DNA of 64,000 nucleotides from Paenibacillus rhizosphaerae (GTDB lineage Bacteria; Bacillota; Bacilli; Paenibacillales; Paenibacillaceae). Below the pieces are notes generated by a model, which made no database searches, had not been told where the DNA came from, and was given only the letters and a program-made list of their open reading frames with translations. Position 1 is the stretch's first letter; every line of letters starts with the position of its first letter. The position numbers and the translations under genes are program-made. This document shows, in pieces, positions 1 through 8,665 of the stretch. The stretch lies in assembly GCF_014192015.1 (NCBI RefSeq), contig NZ_JACHXJ010000001.1:1426001-1490000 (forward strand), written 5' to 3'.

Positions 1-1
1 C

Positions 2-1747
2 CGGTTATTTGCCCTGTTTGCGCTCGTCATTTTGCTACCGTTCAGCGTGCTGAATTTGTACAATTACCAGAAAATCGAATCGCTTGTCCAAAATAAAATC
101 AGCGAGCAGAGCCATGAGCAGCTGGACAATCTGCACCGGTCGCTCGAGGATCAGCTCAGCATCGCGTTCAAGACGCTGATCTTTCTGGAACAGGATTCTG
201 AAGTCAGGCGCATCCTGCAGAAGCCGGAGGAACGGTCGGTCCTGGACAACAAGGAGATCATGGAAGACAAGTTCAAAGGGCTCAACAACAGCTTTTTCCT
301 GTACAATCCGTCCGTCTATTTCACGCTTCTCGATAACAGCGGCCATGTGTATACGTCTTATCCGCCGAATACTTCCCTGAATTACAGCCAGATTACTTCG
401 AACGCATCTTTCAAAGCGCTTCAGGAATCCAAGTCCTCTTATCTCTGGGTGTCCGACGACGCTAATTACGTGTCACGGGATATCAGCAAAAGCCCGAGCC
501 TGCTGTCTCTGTATGCCGAACTGCGCGACCGGAACAACCGGGCTTACGGCTTGGCGCGCATCAGTATCGATTTTTCCTTTTGGTTTCAATCCATGCTGCA
601 AAAATCCGAGAGTGATCAAGCATACTTCATCATGACCCGTACCGGTGAAGTGATCGCCAGGTCAATGCCCGATTCGTCGCTGTCGGCCACAGCCGTCAAA
701 GAAATTGCGAACATGCCGCAGAGCGGCCATTGGACGGATCAGCAGTCCGATACGCTGGTGAATTACAGCTATTTATCTTCCCTGGATTGGTACCTCGTGG
801 ACCGTATTCCGCTTCACCTGCTGTTCCGGGAAATCGAAACGCTGAAGAAGCAATACTTCGTGACCTTTTATGCCATTACCGCCGCGTTTATAGCGGTTGC
901 TTTCATGATCGCCCATGCGTTTACAAGGCCGTTGTCCCATATGCAGATGAAGATGAAAGAGGCGGTCCGCAAAGATCTGATGATCCGGCTGCCCGAGAAG
1001 CGGTACAAAGGAGAAATTTTGGAACTGACCCGGACGTTCAATACGATGATGGTCGATATGAACGGGTTGGTCCAGCGGCTTCGTGCCGAAGAACGGCAGA
1101 AGGATGCGGTGCATTTTCAAATGCTGCTCGCTCAGATGAACCCCCATTTTCTGCTGAATACGCTGAACACGATCAAGTGGATCGGCCTCCGGAACGGAAA
1201 CGAAGAAATCGTGGAGATTTGTTTGTCGCTAGGGAAGCTGCTGGAGACGAGCCTCAACTCCGACGTGGACCTGATTCATCTCCGTGATGAAATTGAGCTT
1301 ACGCGAGCGTTCCTCTATATTCAACAGGTGAGATACGGGAACCGTTTTCAAGTGGAGTTCAGCTATGATGAGGACTTGGTGTACGCGCTGGTGCCGAAGC
1401 TGAGCCTGCAGCCTCTGGTGGACAATGCAATCAAGCACGGCATCGGCAATAGGGCCGAAGGCGGGCGGATTCTGATCCGGATGGGACGCAGCCGTGTTCT
1501 GCAGGGACGGTTAACTTTGGAAGTCGAGGACAATGGCGTCGGTATCGAGCAGTCCAGCAAAAATCAGGCCGAAGACCGCAAGCGTCCGAGCATCGGATTG
1601 CAAAATGTAAGGGAGCGGCTGCGCCTTTTGTTCAAGGATAAAGGGGAGCTTGAAATCATTCCGCTTGAGCAGGGAACGCTGTGCCGGATGCACCTGCCCG
1701 TGCTGCTGTCCGAGCCTTATGTGAATACGCGTCAATCGATATCATGA
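2..1747 (+). CDS. YesM-type sensor histidine kinase, 5' end cut by window edge
   Basis: Membrane sensor kinase of a two-component system, probably sensing an extracellular carbohydrate signal. The reading frame is open back to the first bases of the window (hydrophobic residues are encoded upstream of the first in-frame TTG at 32), so the start and part of transmembrane segment 1 lie outside. A long extracellular sensor region follows, then a second transmembrane segment (about 835-925), a HAMP-like linker, and a His_kinase domain whose phospho-accepting His is the NPHFLLNTLNT motif (His codon 1145-1147). The ATP-binding part has the N-box (LQPLVDNAIKHG, about 1406-1441) and the DNGVG G-box (about 1531). 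This is the architecture of LytS/YesM kinases. A response regulator gene follows 121 bp downstream. Family assignment is sure; the ligand is not known. Confidence 0.93.
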   Translation, partial: RLFALFALVILLPFSVLNLYNYQKIESLVQNKISEQSHEQLDNLHRSLEDQLSIAFKTLIFLEQDSEVRRILQKPEERSVLDNKEIMEDKFKGLNNSFFLYNPSVYFTLLDNSGHVYTSYPPNTSLNYSQITSNASFKALQESKSSYLWVSDDANYVSRDISKSPSLLSLYAELRDRNNRAYGLARISIDFSFWFQSMLQKSESDQAYFIMTRTGEVIARSMPDSSLSATAVKEIANMPQSGHWTDQQSDTLVNYSYLSSLDWYLVDRIPLHLLFREIETLKKQYFVTFYAITAAFIAVAFMIAHAFTRPLSHMQMKMKEAVRKDLMIRLPEKRYKGEILELTRTFNTMMVDMNGLVQRLRAEERQKDAVHFQMLLAQMNPHFLLNTLNTIKWIGLRNGNEEIVEICLSLGKLLETSLNSDVDLIHLRDEIELTRAFLYIQQVRYGNRFQVEFSYDEDLVYALVPKLSLQPLVDNAIKHGIGNRAEGGRILIRMGRSRVLQGRLTLEVEDNGVGIEQSSKNQAEDRKRPSIGLQNVRERLRLLFKDKGELEIIPLEQGTLCRMHLPVLLSEPYVNTRQSIS

Positions 1748-1868
1748 AAGAACGATCTATGAGGAGCTAAAGTTTGATCTGGCTGATTTCTTGGGATGTG
1801 AACCGTTCTAAGTCTGAGCTGTGACTCTGTTTGGTTGCTTCTATCTAGCTGTTAAGGAGTGAAAGCGC

Positions 1869-2618
1869 ATGTGGAAAGTGCTGCTGGTTGAAGACGAAAC
1901 CTTCGTGAGGGAATCGGTCAAGGAGATCATCCGGTGGGAGGAGATGGGCTTTACGCTCGCGGGAGAAGCGAGTAACGGTCTGGAAGCGCTGCCGATGATC
2001 AAGAACGACCCGCCGGATCTGGTGCTGTGCGATATCGTCATGCCGCAGATGGACGGCCTTGAACTCCTGCAGGAAACGCGGAAAGCCGGCATCGGGTCCA
2101 AATTCGTCATGCTGACCTGCATCGGGGACTTTGAATCCATGCGCAGAGCGATGGAATACGGGGCGTCCAACTATATTTTGAAGCTGTCCATGAGCGTGAA
2201 GGATCTTCGGGAGACGCTGGTTAAAGTGAGCAGGGAGCTGTCTGCCCGGCAGTCGCCGATCGAACGTCCGGTTCGGCAGCCGGCGGCCCGGGAGAAGATT
2301 ACGCACCCGGAAGTAAACAAAATTATGGAGTATATCGAACAAAACTACGATCAGGACATTACGCTCAAATCGCTCGCCCGTTATGTCATGATGGGGGAAA
2401 ACTACGTCAGCGCCTTGTTTAAAAAGAAAACCGGGGAGACCTTGATCCACTACCTGCACCGGACCAGAGTCGAGAAGGCCATCGAATACTTGACGACGAC
2501 GGACCTTCCGGTCAATCGGATCTGCCAGAACGTTGGTTTTATGAACGACAACTATTTTATTAAAATTTTCAAACGGATGACGGGAATGACCCCAAGCCAG
2601 TACCGGATGAAGCAATAG
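1869..2618 (+). CDS. YesN-type response regulator, AraC output domain
   Basis: DNA-binding partner of the upstream kinase. Residues 1-120 form a receiver domain with acidic pocket E8-D9, phospho-acceptor D55 (LCDIVMP), T83 and K105. About residues 145-249 form a two-helix-turn-helix AraC domain ending in the typical GMTPSQYR signature. At 249 aa it is near the minimum size for the class, because the long linker of many YesN proteins is absent. The usual Lys-Pro after beta-5 is Lys-Leu here (ILKLSMS), and the usual 'LTAYDDF' stretch is LTCIGDF. The start is supported by AAGGAGTG 9 nt upstream of the ATG. It probably activates the binding protein and permease genes that follow. Confidence 0.92.
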   Translation: MWKVLLVEDETFVRESVKEIIRWEEMGFTLAGEASNGLEALPMIKNDPPDLVLCDIVMPQMDGLELLQETRKAGIGSKFVMLTCIGDFESMRRAMEYGASNYILKLSMSVKDLRETLVKVSRELSARQSPIERPVRQPAAREKITHPEVNKIMEYIEQNYDQDITLKSLARYVMMGENYVSALFKKKTGETLIHYLHRTRVEKAIEYLTTTDLPVNRICQNVGFMNDNYFIKIFKRMTGMTPSQYRMKQ

Positions 2619-2768
2619 AACAAAATGCATGTTCAGTATCCGTTAAGAGCCGCCGAACTGCGTATTTCTGTTCCATGGGAATCATGATTCTGTTACTTAC
2701 GGCGGGGCCCGCCGCTTTGCTATCCTTGAGCTGCAACAAACAATTCATTTTGATACGGGGGGCTTCAA

Positions 2769-4106
2769 TTGAGAAAAAAAGGTTGGCTTGCGGGATTCGT
2801 ATCGTTGGCGCTGATCGCGGGCGTGGTATCGGGCTGCTCCGGCGGCAGTAAGGGAGACGCCGAGGGGCCGGCGGGCAGTGCAAAAGCCGCTTCGTCCGCT
2901 TCAGGCGGTGCCGTCAAACTGAAAATGTGGGGCGGAGTTCCGCCGGAGGCCGGGCCGCAGGAAGTAGTGGATGCCTGGAACAAGGATCACCCGGACATTC
3001 AAGTGGAATATGTGCGCTTTGTAAATGATGATGAAGGCAACTTGAAGCTGGACACGGCGATTATGACCGGACAGGATGTAGACCTGTTCGTCAACTATTC
3101 CGCTTCGCAGGCGTCAAAACGGGTGGCTTCGGGGGCCGCGGCTGACCTAAGCGCCTTCACGGACTATAATATCGATGAGAAAATGGGGCCCGAAGCGGCC
3201 GGCTGGAAAATCGACGGCAAATATTACGGCGTGCCGACGACGAAAAGCTCCTTTTTCGTTGCGCTGAACAAGGATGCCCTGGATGCAGCCAACCTCCCGG
3301 TTCCGAAGGACTGGACCTGGGATGAGATGAGGGAATACGCCAAGAAGCTGAAGAAAGGCGACGGCTATGGATTTATCCAGAATACAGAGCCGTTCGTCGA
3401 CCCAATCGACTCCGTGCTCGCGAAAGAAGGGTATACCCAGGCGGACGGAAGCTCCAACCTGGATCATCCGCTCGTGCGCAAATGGCTGGAAAGCTTGTAC
3501 GGCATGATGAAGGATGACAAAACGACGCCTCCGCTCGGCGAGCAGCTGACATCCAAAATGCCGGTCGAGCAAATGTTCCTCAGCGGTGAAGTGCCGATGC
3601 TGAACATCGGTGCATGGCTGCTCCGCAGCTCCAACAACTTTACGGATTATCCGCGCGACTTCAAAATCGCGTTCGCCCCGGTACCGAGGCTGGAAGAAGA
3701 TGCGGCCAACTATGTGACGCGCGGCGGTATAGGCGATTATATTTCGATCAACGCCAAATCCAAGTATCAGAAGGAAGCCTGGGAGTTTCTGAAATGGTAT
3801 GCGGACGGCGGTATGGCGCCGATGGCGGCGGGAGGGCGTTTGCCTGCATCGAAGGATGCCGATCAGGATGCGGCGATGAAGAGCATGCTGGGCGACAAGG
3901 GAGACACCTACGATCAGGAATCCTTAATGTACGTCATGTTCGACAACAAGACGCCGACTTTTGTCCGTACCGTTCCACAAGAGGTTATGGATCTGCGTTC
4001 ACAGGAATACGAGAAGTACTTCCTGGGATCGCAGGACCTGGACGCGACGGTGGCGGCCATGGTCAAACGGCATGACGAATATGTAAAATCCAATCCGCAG
4101 CAATGA
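2769..4106 (+). CDS. Sugar ABC transporter solute-binding lipoprotein (family 1)
   Basis: Extracellular solute receptor of a carbohydrate ABC importer. It starts at TTG 2769 behind a GGGGGG-type ribosome binding site. The signal peptide ends in the lipobox VSGC, with lipid-anchored Cys23, followed by a Gly/Ser/Ala-rich tether. The body (LKMWGGVPPEAGPQEVVDAW, about residues 50-70) begins like MalE/UgpB-type oligosaccharide-binding proteins, and the 445 aa length is normal for that family. The kinase and regulator genes lie just upstream and matching permeases lie downstream, separated by a 348-bp gap with two stem-loops. The sugar bound cannot be read from sequence. Confidence 0.93.
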   Translation: MRKKGWLAGFVSLALIAGVVSGCSGGSKGDAEGPAGSAKAASSASGGAVKLKMWGGVPPEAGPQEVVDAWNKDHPDIQVEYVRFVNDDEGNLKLDTAIMTGQDVDLFVNYSASQASKRVASGAAADLSAFTDYNIDEKMGPEAAGWKIDGKYYGVPTTKSSFFVALNKDALDAANLPVPKDWTWDEMREYAKKLKKGDGYGFIQNTEPFVDPIDSVLAKEGYTQADGSSNLDHPLVRKWLESLYGMMKDDKTTPPLGEQLTSKMPVEQMFLSGEVPMLNIGAWLLRSSNNFTDYPRDFKIAFAPVPRLEEDAANYVTRGGIGDYISINAKSKYQKEAWEFLKWYADGGMAPMAAGGRLPASKDADQDAAMKSMLGDKGDTYDQESLMYVMFDNKTPTFVRTVPQEVMDLRSQEYEKYFLGSQDLDATVAAMVKRHDEYVKSNPQQ

Positions 4107-4142
4107 CCTATTGCAATGGAGGCGATACGATCACCTGATTAC

Positions 4143-4173
4143 AAGGGACGGCCAAGTTTAACGGCCGTCCCTT
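4143..4173 (+). terminator. Stem-loop after binding-protein gene
   Basis: An 11-bp perfect inverted repeat (AAGGGACGGCC at 4143-4153 with its complement at 4163-4173) encloses a 9-nt loop. It lies 37 nt after the stop of the binding-protein gene. No U-run follows, so it may act as a 3' stabilising or attenuating hairpin rather than a full terminator. It is the first of two structures in the otherwise gene-free stretch 4107-4454. Confidence 0.6.
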
Positions 4174-4320
4174 GCTGCATGCTGGATACTTGGATCTAAG
4201 CAAAGAAAGTACCCAGGCAAGGAAAAAAAATCTGGGAACAACAGCGATCGGTGGAAACTTTATACGCTTGCCCCTAGACGGATTCGATTGCCTGATTATC
4301 CATAGAACGATTTGATGAAC

Positions 4321-4354
4321 AAGCGCCGCGTGGTTGTCCCGAGGCGCTTTTTTT
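4321..4354 (+). terminator. Rho-independent terminator
   Basis: A 7-bp stem (AAGCGCC at 4321-4327, complement 4343-4349) is followed by an uninterrupted T-run through 4354. It ends transcription before the permease genes, so these need their own promoter in 4355-4440. I could not assign that promoter with confidence. Confidence 0.75.
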
Positions 4355-4454
4355 GCATCATTTTGTGATATGAAGACGATGGTTTTGTTCCTTCTGCGAA
4401 ACGTCCCGGCTTGCTAGACTGAGGACATCAAAAACAAGAAGGTAGGCGAAACAC

Positions 4455-5336
4455 ATGAACAACCATTGGATGAGAAGGCAGCGCGGGCTGGGTTACGTCT
4501 TCATCGGGCCGAGCATGATCGGCGTACTGCTGTTCTTTCTCATACCGGCCGCATACTCTCTGGGTCTGGTCTTCACGGATTACAAATTCATGAATCCCAA
4601 GGTCGGGTTCGTCGGTCTCGATAATATTACCCGGATGCTGCACGACAAGCTTTTCTACCTGTCACTTAAGAACACCGTGCTGTTCCTCGTGGCGGTGCCG
4701 CTGTCCATTGCGCTTGGCTTTGTCGTCGCGGTGATCCTGAATCAGCGGATCTATTTGAAAAAGCTTCTGCGCGCCCTGTACTTCATGCCTTACATTACGA
4801 GCGGGGTGGCCGTCGCGTTTGTCTGGATGCTGCTGTTCCAGCCGAAGCAGGGCCCGATCAACGGATTCCTCCGCGGCATCGGCATCGAACACCCGCCGGG
4901 TTGGCTGTCGACGACCGCCTCTTCGATGTTTGCGATCGACATCATCTGGATTTGGTTCCTGATGGGCTATAACATGATCATTTATTTGGCCGCGCTTCAG
5001 GAAGTATCGCCGGAGCTGCTGGAAGCCGCGAAGATCGACGGTGCCCGGGCGGGACAGCTGCTCCGCAAAATCATCTGGCCGCTAGTGAGCCCCACCACGT
5101 TTTTGCTGCTGGTGACCGGCATGATCATGACAATCAAGACGTTCGGCATCATTCAGGCGACGACGCAGGGCGGCCCCGGAAACAGCACGACCATCCTGTC
5201 CCTGTACGTTTACCAGAACGCCTTCCGGTATTACGACATGGGCTACGCCGCCACGATATCGTGGGCGCTGTTCATCATCATCCTCATCATTACAGTGATC
5301 CAATGGATCGGCCAAAAACGATGGGTTCATTACTAA
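4455..5336 (+). CDS. Sugar ABC transporter permease, MalF/UgpA type
   Basis: Inner-membrane component of a carbohydrate importer, 293 aa with six predicted transmembrane helices. The cytoplasmic EAA loop is clear (EAAKIDGARAGQ..., about residues 190-215) and would dock on a shared ATPase of the MsmK/UgpC type; no ATPase gene is encoded in this window. It is followed 23 bp later by the partner permease. Start ATG 4455 lies 14 nt after GAAGGTAGG-like sequence. It most likely pairs with the lipoprotein at 2769, although terminator structures lie between them. Confidence 0.93.
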   Translation: MNNHWMRRQRGLGYVFIGPSMIGVLLFFLIPAAYSLGLVFTDYKFMNPKVGFVGLDNITRMLHDKLFYLSLKNTVLFLVAVPLSIALGFVVAVILNQRIYLKKLLRALYFMPYITSGVAVAFVWMLLFQPKQGPINGFLRGIGIEHPPGWLSTTASSMFAIDIIWIWFLMGYNMIIYLAALQEVSPELLEAAKIDGARAGQLLRKIIWPLVSPTTFLLLVTGMIMTIKTFGIIQATTQGGPGNSTTILSLYVYQNAFRYYDMGYAATISWALFIIILIITVIQWIGQKRWVHY

Positions 5337-5359
5337 GAGAAAGAGAGGCCTGAAGCATC

Positions 5360-6205
5360 ATGGAACTCCAAAAACGACTGCTGGCCGGCACGCCGGGCAG
5401 GCTGATGGTGACACTGATCATGCTGGCGCTGGCCATCGTGATGGTTATGCCTTTTCTATGGATGATCAGTACGTCTTTGAAAACTCCGACCGAAGTGTTC
5501 AAATACCCGATCGAATGGATTCCCGCGCATCCGACGTGGGAGCATCACCTCAAGGTGTGGACCGGACCGAAAAGCTTCGGTACCTATTACCTGAATTCGC
5601 TAAAGATTGCCCTGATCGGCATGGCGGGAGCCACGTTTTTATCCGCGTTCGCGGCATACGGTTTTGCCCGGATTGAATTCAAGGGAAGAAATGCGCTGTT
5701 CATGCTATATTTATCCATGATGATGATTCCTCCACAGGTACTGTTCGTGCCGAAGTTCATCATGTTTGAATGGGCCGGCATTTATAATACGCATCTCGCA
5801 CTCATTCTGCCCGGCTTGTTCACGATATTCGGCGTATTCATGCTGCGCCAGTTCTTCCTGTCCATTCCCCATGAGATTTCCGAATCGGCCTTTATCGACG
5901 GGGCGGGGCACTTCCGGATTTTCTTCCGGCTCATTCTGCCTCTCGCCAAACCGGCGCTGGCCACCTTGGCCATTATCGATTTCTCCTGGCAGTGGAACGA
6001 TTACGAGAACGCGCTGGTCTTTTTGATCGATGAGCGGCTGTACACCATTCCACTTGGACTTCAAAACTTTATCCTGGAAAATACGGTGGACTACAACGGC
6101 ATGATGGCTGCGGCGTCTGCGGGCATTATCCCGATGATCGTCGTGTTTGCGATCGGCCAGCGCTATATTATTCAAGGTTTGACCAACTCTGCGGTGAAAG
6201 GGTGA
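5360..6205 (+). CDS. Sugar ABC transporter permease, MalG/UgpE type
   Basis: Second membrane subunit of the same importer, 281 aa. The N-terminal helix (VTLIMLALAIVMVMPFLWMI, about residues 15-34) and the SLKTPTEVF segment are typical of MalG-class proteins. The EAA motif reads ESAFIDGAGHFRIFFRLILP. An AGAGAGG ribosome binding site lies about 10 nt before ATG 5360. The stop is only 4 nt from the next gene's start, so the FAD oxidoreductase is very probably co-translated. Confidence 0.93.
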   Translation: MELQKRLLAGTPGRLMVTLIMLALAIVMVMPFLWMISTSLKTPTEVFKYPIEWIPAHPTWEHHLKVWTGPKSFGTYYLNSLKIALIGMAGATFLSAFAAYGFARIEFKGRNALFMLYLSMMMIPPQVLFVPKFIMFEWAGIYNTHLALILPGLFTIFGVFMLRQFFLSIPHEISESAFIDGAGHFRIFFRLILPLAKPALATLAIIDFSWQWNDYENALVFLIDERLYTIPLGLQNFILENTVDYNGMMAAASAGIIPMIVVFAIGQRYIIQGLTNSAVKG

Positions 6206-6209
6206 GAGG

Positions 6210-8456
6210 ATGAAAACCGAGACGATACGAAGCGACGTTACCGTCATTGGCGGCGGGCTGGCCGGCGTATGCGCCGCCATTGCGGCGGCAAGGCTTGGCA
6301 GCCAGGTCGTGCTTGTGAACAACCGCCCGGTTCTGGGAGGCAATTCAAGCAGCGAGGTGCGGGTGTGGGTATGCGGGGCGACCGCGCACGGCATCAACCG
6401 GTACGCTAGGGAGACCGGCATCATGGGCGAGCTGTTCGTGGAGAACCAGTACCGCAATCCGGACGGCAATCCGTACCTTTGGGATTTAGTAATTCTGGAA
6501 GCGGTGCGGGCGGAGCCGAACATCACGCTGCTGCTGAATACCGATGTGCATGAAGTTGAGGCGGACGGTCCGGAGGAGAACCGGACGATCCGGTCGGTAA
6601 CCGGCTGGATGATGGGCTCCGAGCGGCGCATCCGCATGGAAAGCCCTGTCTTTCTGGATTGTACAGGCGACGGACTCGTCGGCTTTATGGCGGGTGCCCG
6701 CTACCGGATCGGCCGGGAGGCCTCCCGTGAATACGGGGAAGCGTGGGCGCCGGAGAAGGCGGACGGTATTACCTTGGGCAGTACGCTGTTGTTTTATACG
6801 AAGGACGCGGGTCACCCCGTCCGGTTCGTACCGCCTACCTTCGCCAAGGACATTACGCAGACGCCGATTCCCATTAAGCGGGTCATCCGCAGCGGCGACT
6901 CGGGCTGCCATTATTGGTGGATCGAGTGGGGAGGCGAACTTGATACGGTCCATGACAATGAAGTCATCCGGGACGAACTATGGTCGGTCATCTATGGGGT
7001 CTGGGATTATATTAAAAATTCAGGGCGGTTCGATGCCGACGCCATGACGCTGGAATGGGTCGGTTCCATTCCTGGAAAAAGGGAGTACCGCCGCTTTATC
7101 GGCGACTATGTGCTGAACCAGAACGACATCATCGCGCAGGAGCCGTTTCCTGACCGCATCGCCTTTGGCGGCTGGTCCATCGATCTGCATCCGCCGCAGG
7201 GGATGTATGCCGAAGCCAGCGGCTCCAAGCATATGCACGCGGACGGCATCTATCATATTCCGTACCGCTGCCTGTATTCGGCGAACGTCTCGAACCTGCT
7301 GTTCGCCGGCCGCAATATCAGCGCTTCCCACGTGGCTTTTGGCACCACGCGTGTCATGGCAACCTGCGCAGTGATGGGGGAAGCGGCCGGCACCGCCGCA
7401 TCGCTGTGCGCGGCGAAGGGCGTGTCGCCGCGAGATATTTACCGCTCTCATCTGCTCGAGCTGCAGCAGACGCTGCTTCGGCAGGACGCGTCTGTCATCG
7501 GCCTGCGGCATGAAGATGACCGGGACCTGGCCCGCCAGGCAAAGGTATCGGCCTCGTCGGTCCGCGGCAGCATCGCCGTCACCAAACCGCATTCAGCCTG
7601 CCGGCTGGAGCGGGACGCCGCGATATTGTTTCCGGTGGAGCCGGCGGTGGAAGGGCTGGAGCTGCTTGTGAACGCGAGCGAAGATACCCGTCTAGCCGTG
7701 GAACTGTGGGACACCGGCCGGCCGGAAAACTATATTCCGTGCTCAAAGGTGGCTGAAGCCGAAGCAGTCGTCTCCAAAGGCGAAGCACAGTGGGTAACCC
7801 TACCGCTGGCATGGGCACCGGAATCGCCGCAGAATGCATTTGTCATCATCCGCGGGAATCCGGACATCAGCCTGTACCGGTCGTCCGAACCGCTCAGTGG
7901 CGTTATCGCTTTTGAGAAAGGGGCAATCCCGAACGCTTCGGCCGACTTGGAGGACCATGACGAGAATCAGCCTGTCGTGGCCTGGAGTATGAAGTCGCTG
8001 GTCCGGCTGCCGTTCTGCTTCAAGGTTCTGGGTACGACCGGTGCCTATTGGCCGGCGAAGGCGGTCGGCGGATACAAGCGGCCATTCGGCGGACCAAATT
8101 TATGGGCATCGGATACGATTGGGCCGGGGGACGAGGCGTGGCTGCAATTGACATGGGAGAAAGAAGTCGCACTGCAGGAGGTAAGGCTGACCTGGAACGA
8201 CGACGTCAACGAAGACCTCATCAACTTGCATCATCACCGGACGCCGTTTCAAATCATCCCTGAACTGGTCAAGTCTTACCGGATCGAGGCACGCTCTCAA
8301 GGAGAGTGGAGTAAGATCGCCAGTGTTAAGGATAATCGGCGAAGAAGCAATGGGATCGGTTTGAGCGAATGCATATCCGCCGATGCTTTGCGCCTTGTGA
8401 TCGAAGAAACGAACGGTGCCTCCGCCGCCGAGCTCGTGGAGATTCGGGTATATTGA
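6210..8456 (+). CDS. FAD-dependent oxidoreductase with C-terminal beta-sandwich region
   Basis: Predicted cytoplasmic flavoprotein of the FAD_oxidored family (PF12831-like), often misannotated as xanthan lyase. The N-terminus has the dinucleotide-binding GGGLAG at residues 14-19, then VLGGNSSSEVRVW, which is typical of the family. A second FAD contact (LLFAGRNISASHVAFGT, about residues 368-384) precedes CAVMGEAAGTAASLC. The flavin domain ends near residue 430. The remaining 300 residues look like a separate beta-sandwich: the last part (SYRIEARSQGEW, DALRLVIEET) resembles F5/8-type C sugar-binding modules. There is no signal peptide. Location directly behind sugar permeases suggests oxidation of an imported sugar or its derivative; the substrate is unknown. 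Confidence 0.85.
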   Translation: MKTETIRSDVTVIGGGLAGVCAAIAAARLGSQVVLVNNRPVLGGNSSSEVRVWVCGATAHGINRYARETGIMGELFVENQYRNPDGNPYLWDLVILEAVRAEPNITLLLNTDVHEVEADGPEENRTIRSVTGWMMGSERRIRMESPVFLDCTGDGLVGFMAGARYRIGREASREYGEAWAPEKADGITLGSTLLFYTKDAGHPVRFVPPTFAKDITQTPIPIKRVIRSGDSGCHYWWIEWGGELDTVHDNEVIRDELWSVIYGVWDYIKNSGRFDADAMTLEWVGSIPGKREYRRFIGDYVLNQNDIIAQEPFPDRIAFGGWSIDLHPPQGMYAEASGSKHMHADGIYHIPYRCLYSANVSNLLFAGRNISASHVAFGTTRVMATCAVMGEAAGTAASLCAAKGVSPRDIYRSHLLELQQTLLRQDASVIGLRHEDDRDLARQAKVSASSVRGSIAVTKPHSACRLERDAAILFPVEPAVEGLELLVNASEDTRLAVELWDTGRPENYIPCSKVAEAEAVVSKGEAQWVTLPLAWAPESPQNAFVIIRGNPDISLYRSSEPLSGVIAFEKGAIPNASADLEDHDENQPVVAWSMKSLVRLPFCFKVLGTTGAYWPAKAVGGYKRPFGGPNLWASDTIGPGDEAWLQLTWEKEVALQEVRLTWNDDVNEDLINLHHHRTPFQIIPELVKSYRIEARSQGEWSKIASVKDNRRRSNGIGLSECISADALRLVIEETNGASAAELVEIRVY

Positions 8457-8498
8457 TTGGAAAGAAAAGGGGACACATGATCGCAAATGTACTGTTTG

Positions 8499-8529
8499 AG
8501 GCAGCCATCCACGAAGATGGCTGCCTTTT
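8499..8529 (+). terminator. Rho-independent terminator
   Basis: A perfect 11-bp stem (AGGCAGCCATC at 8499-8509 with 8516-8526) and a 6-nt loop are followed by TTTT. It closes the transporter/FAD oxidoreductase operon. Confidence 0.88.
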
Positions 8530-8665
8530 CGAGTGAGCGTAAGCTAGATAGTTGGTCCTATGCCGAACCGCAGTATGAGACGAAGTTCCCTTTTTGTTGG
8601 AAAACTGAACCAAATCCGGGTGAATGACGTAGTACTGAATAGTCCAAACAAAAGGAGGTTCATTC

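Noticed and set aside
1845..2630. Minus-strand open frame of 261 codons over the response regulator
   Set aside because: The + strand frame has a complete receiver plus AraC domain; the reverse frame has no recognisable motifs and arises from high GC.
5711..6637. Minus-strand open frame of 308 codons over permease and oxidoreductase genes
   Set aside because: It crosses two well-supported + strand genes, has low-complexity Ser/Arg/His composition and no ribosome binding site.
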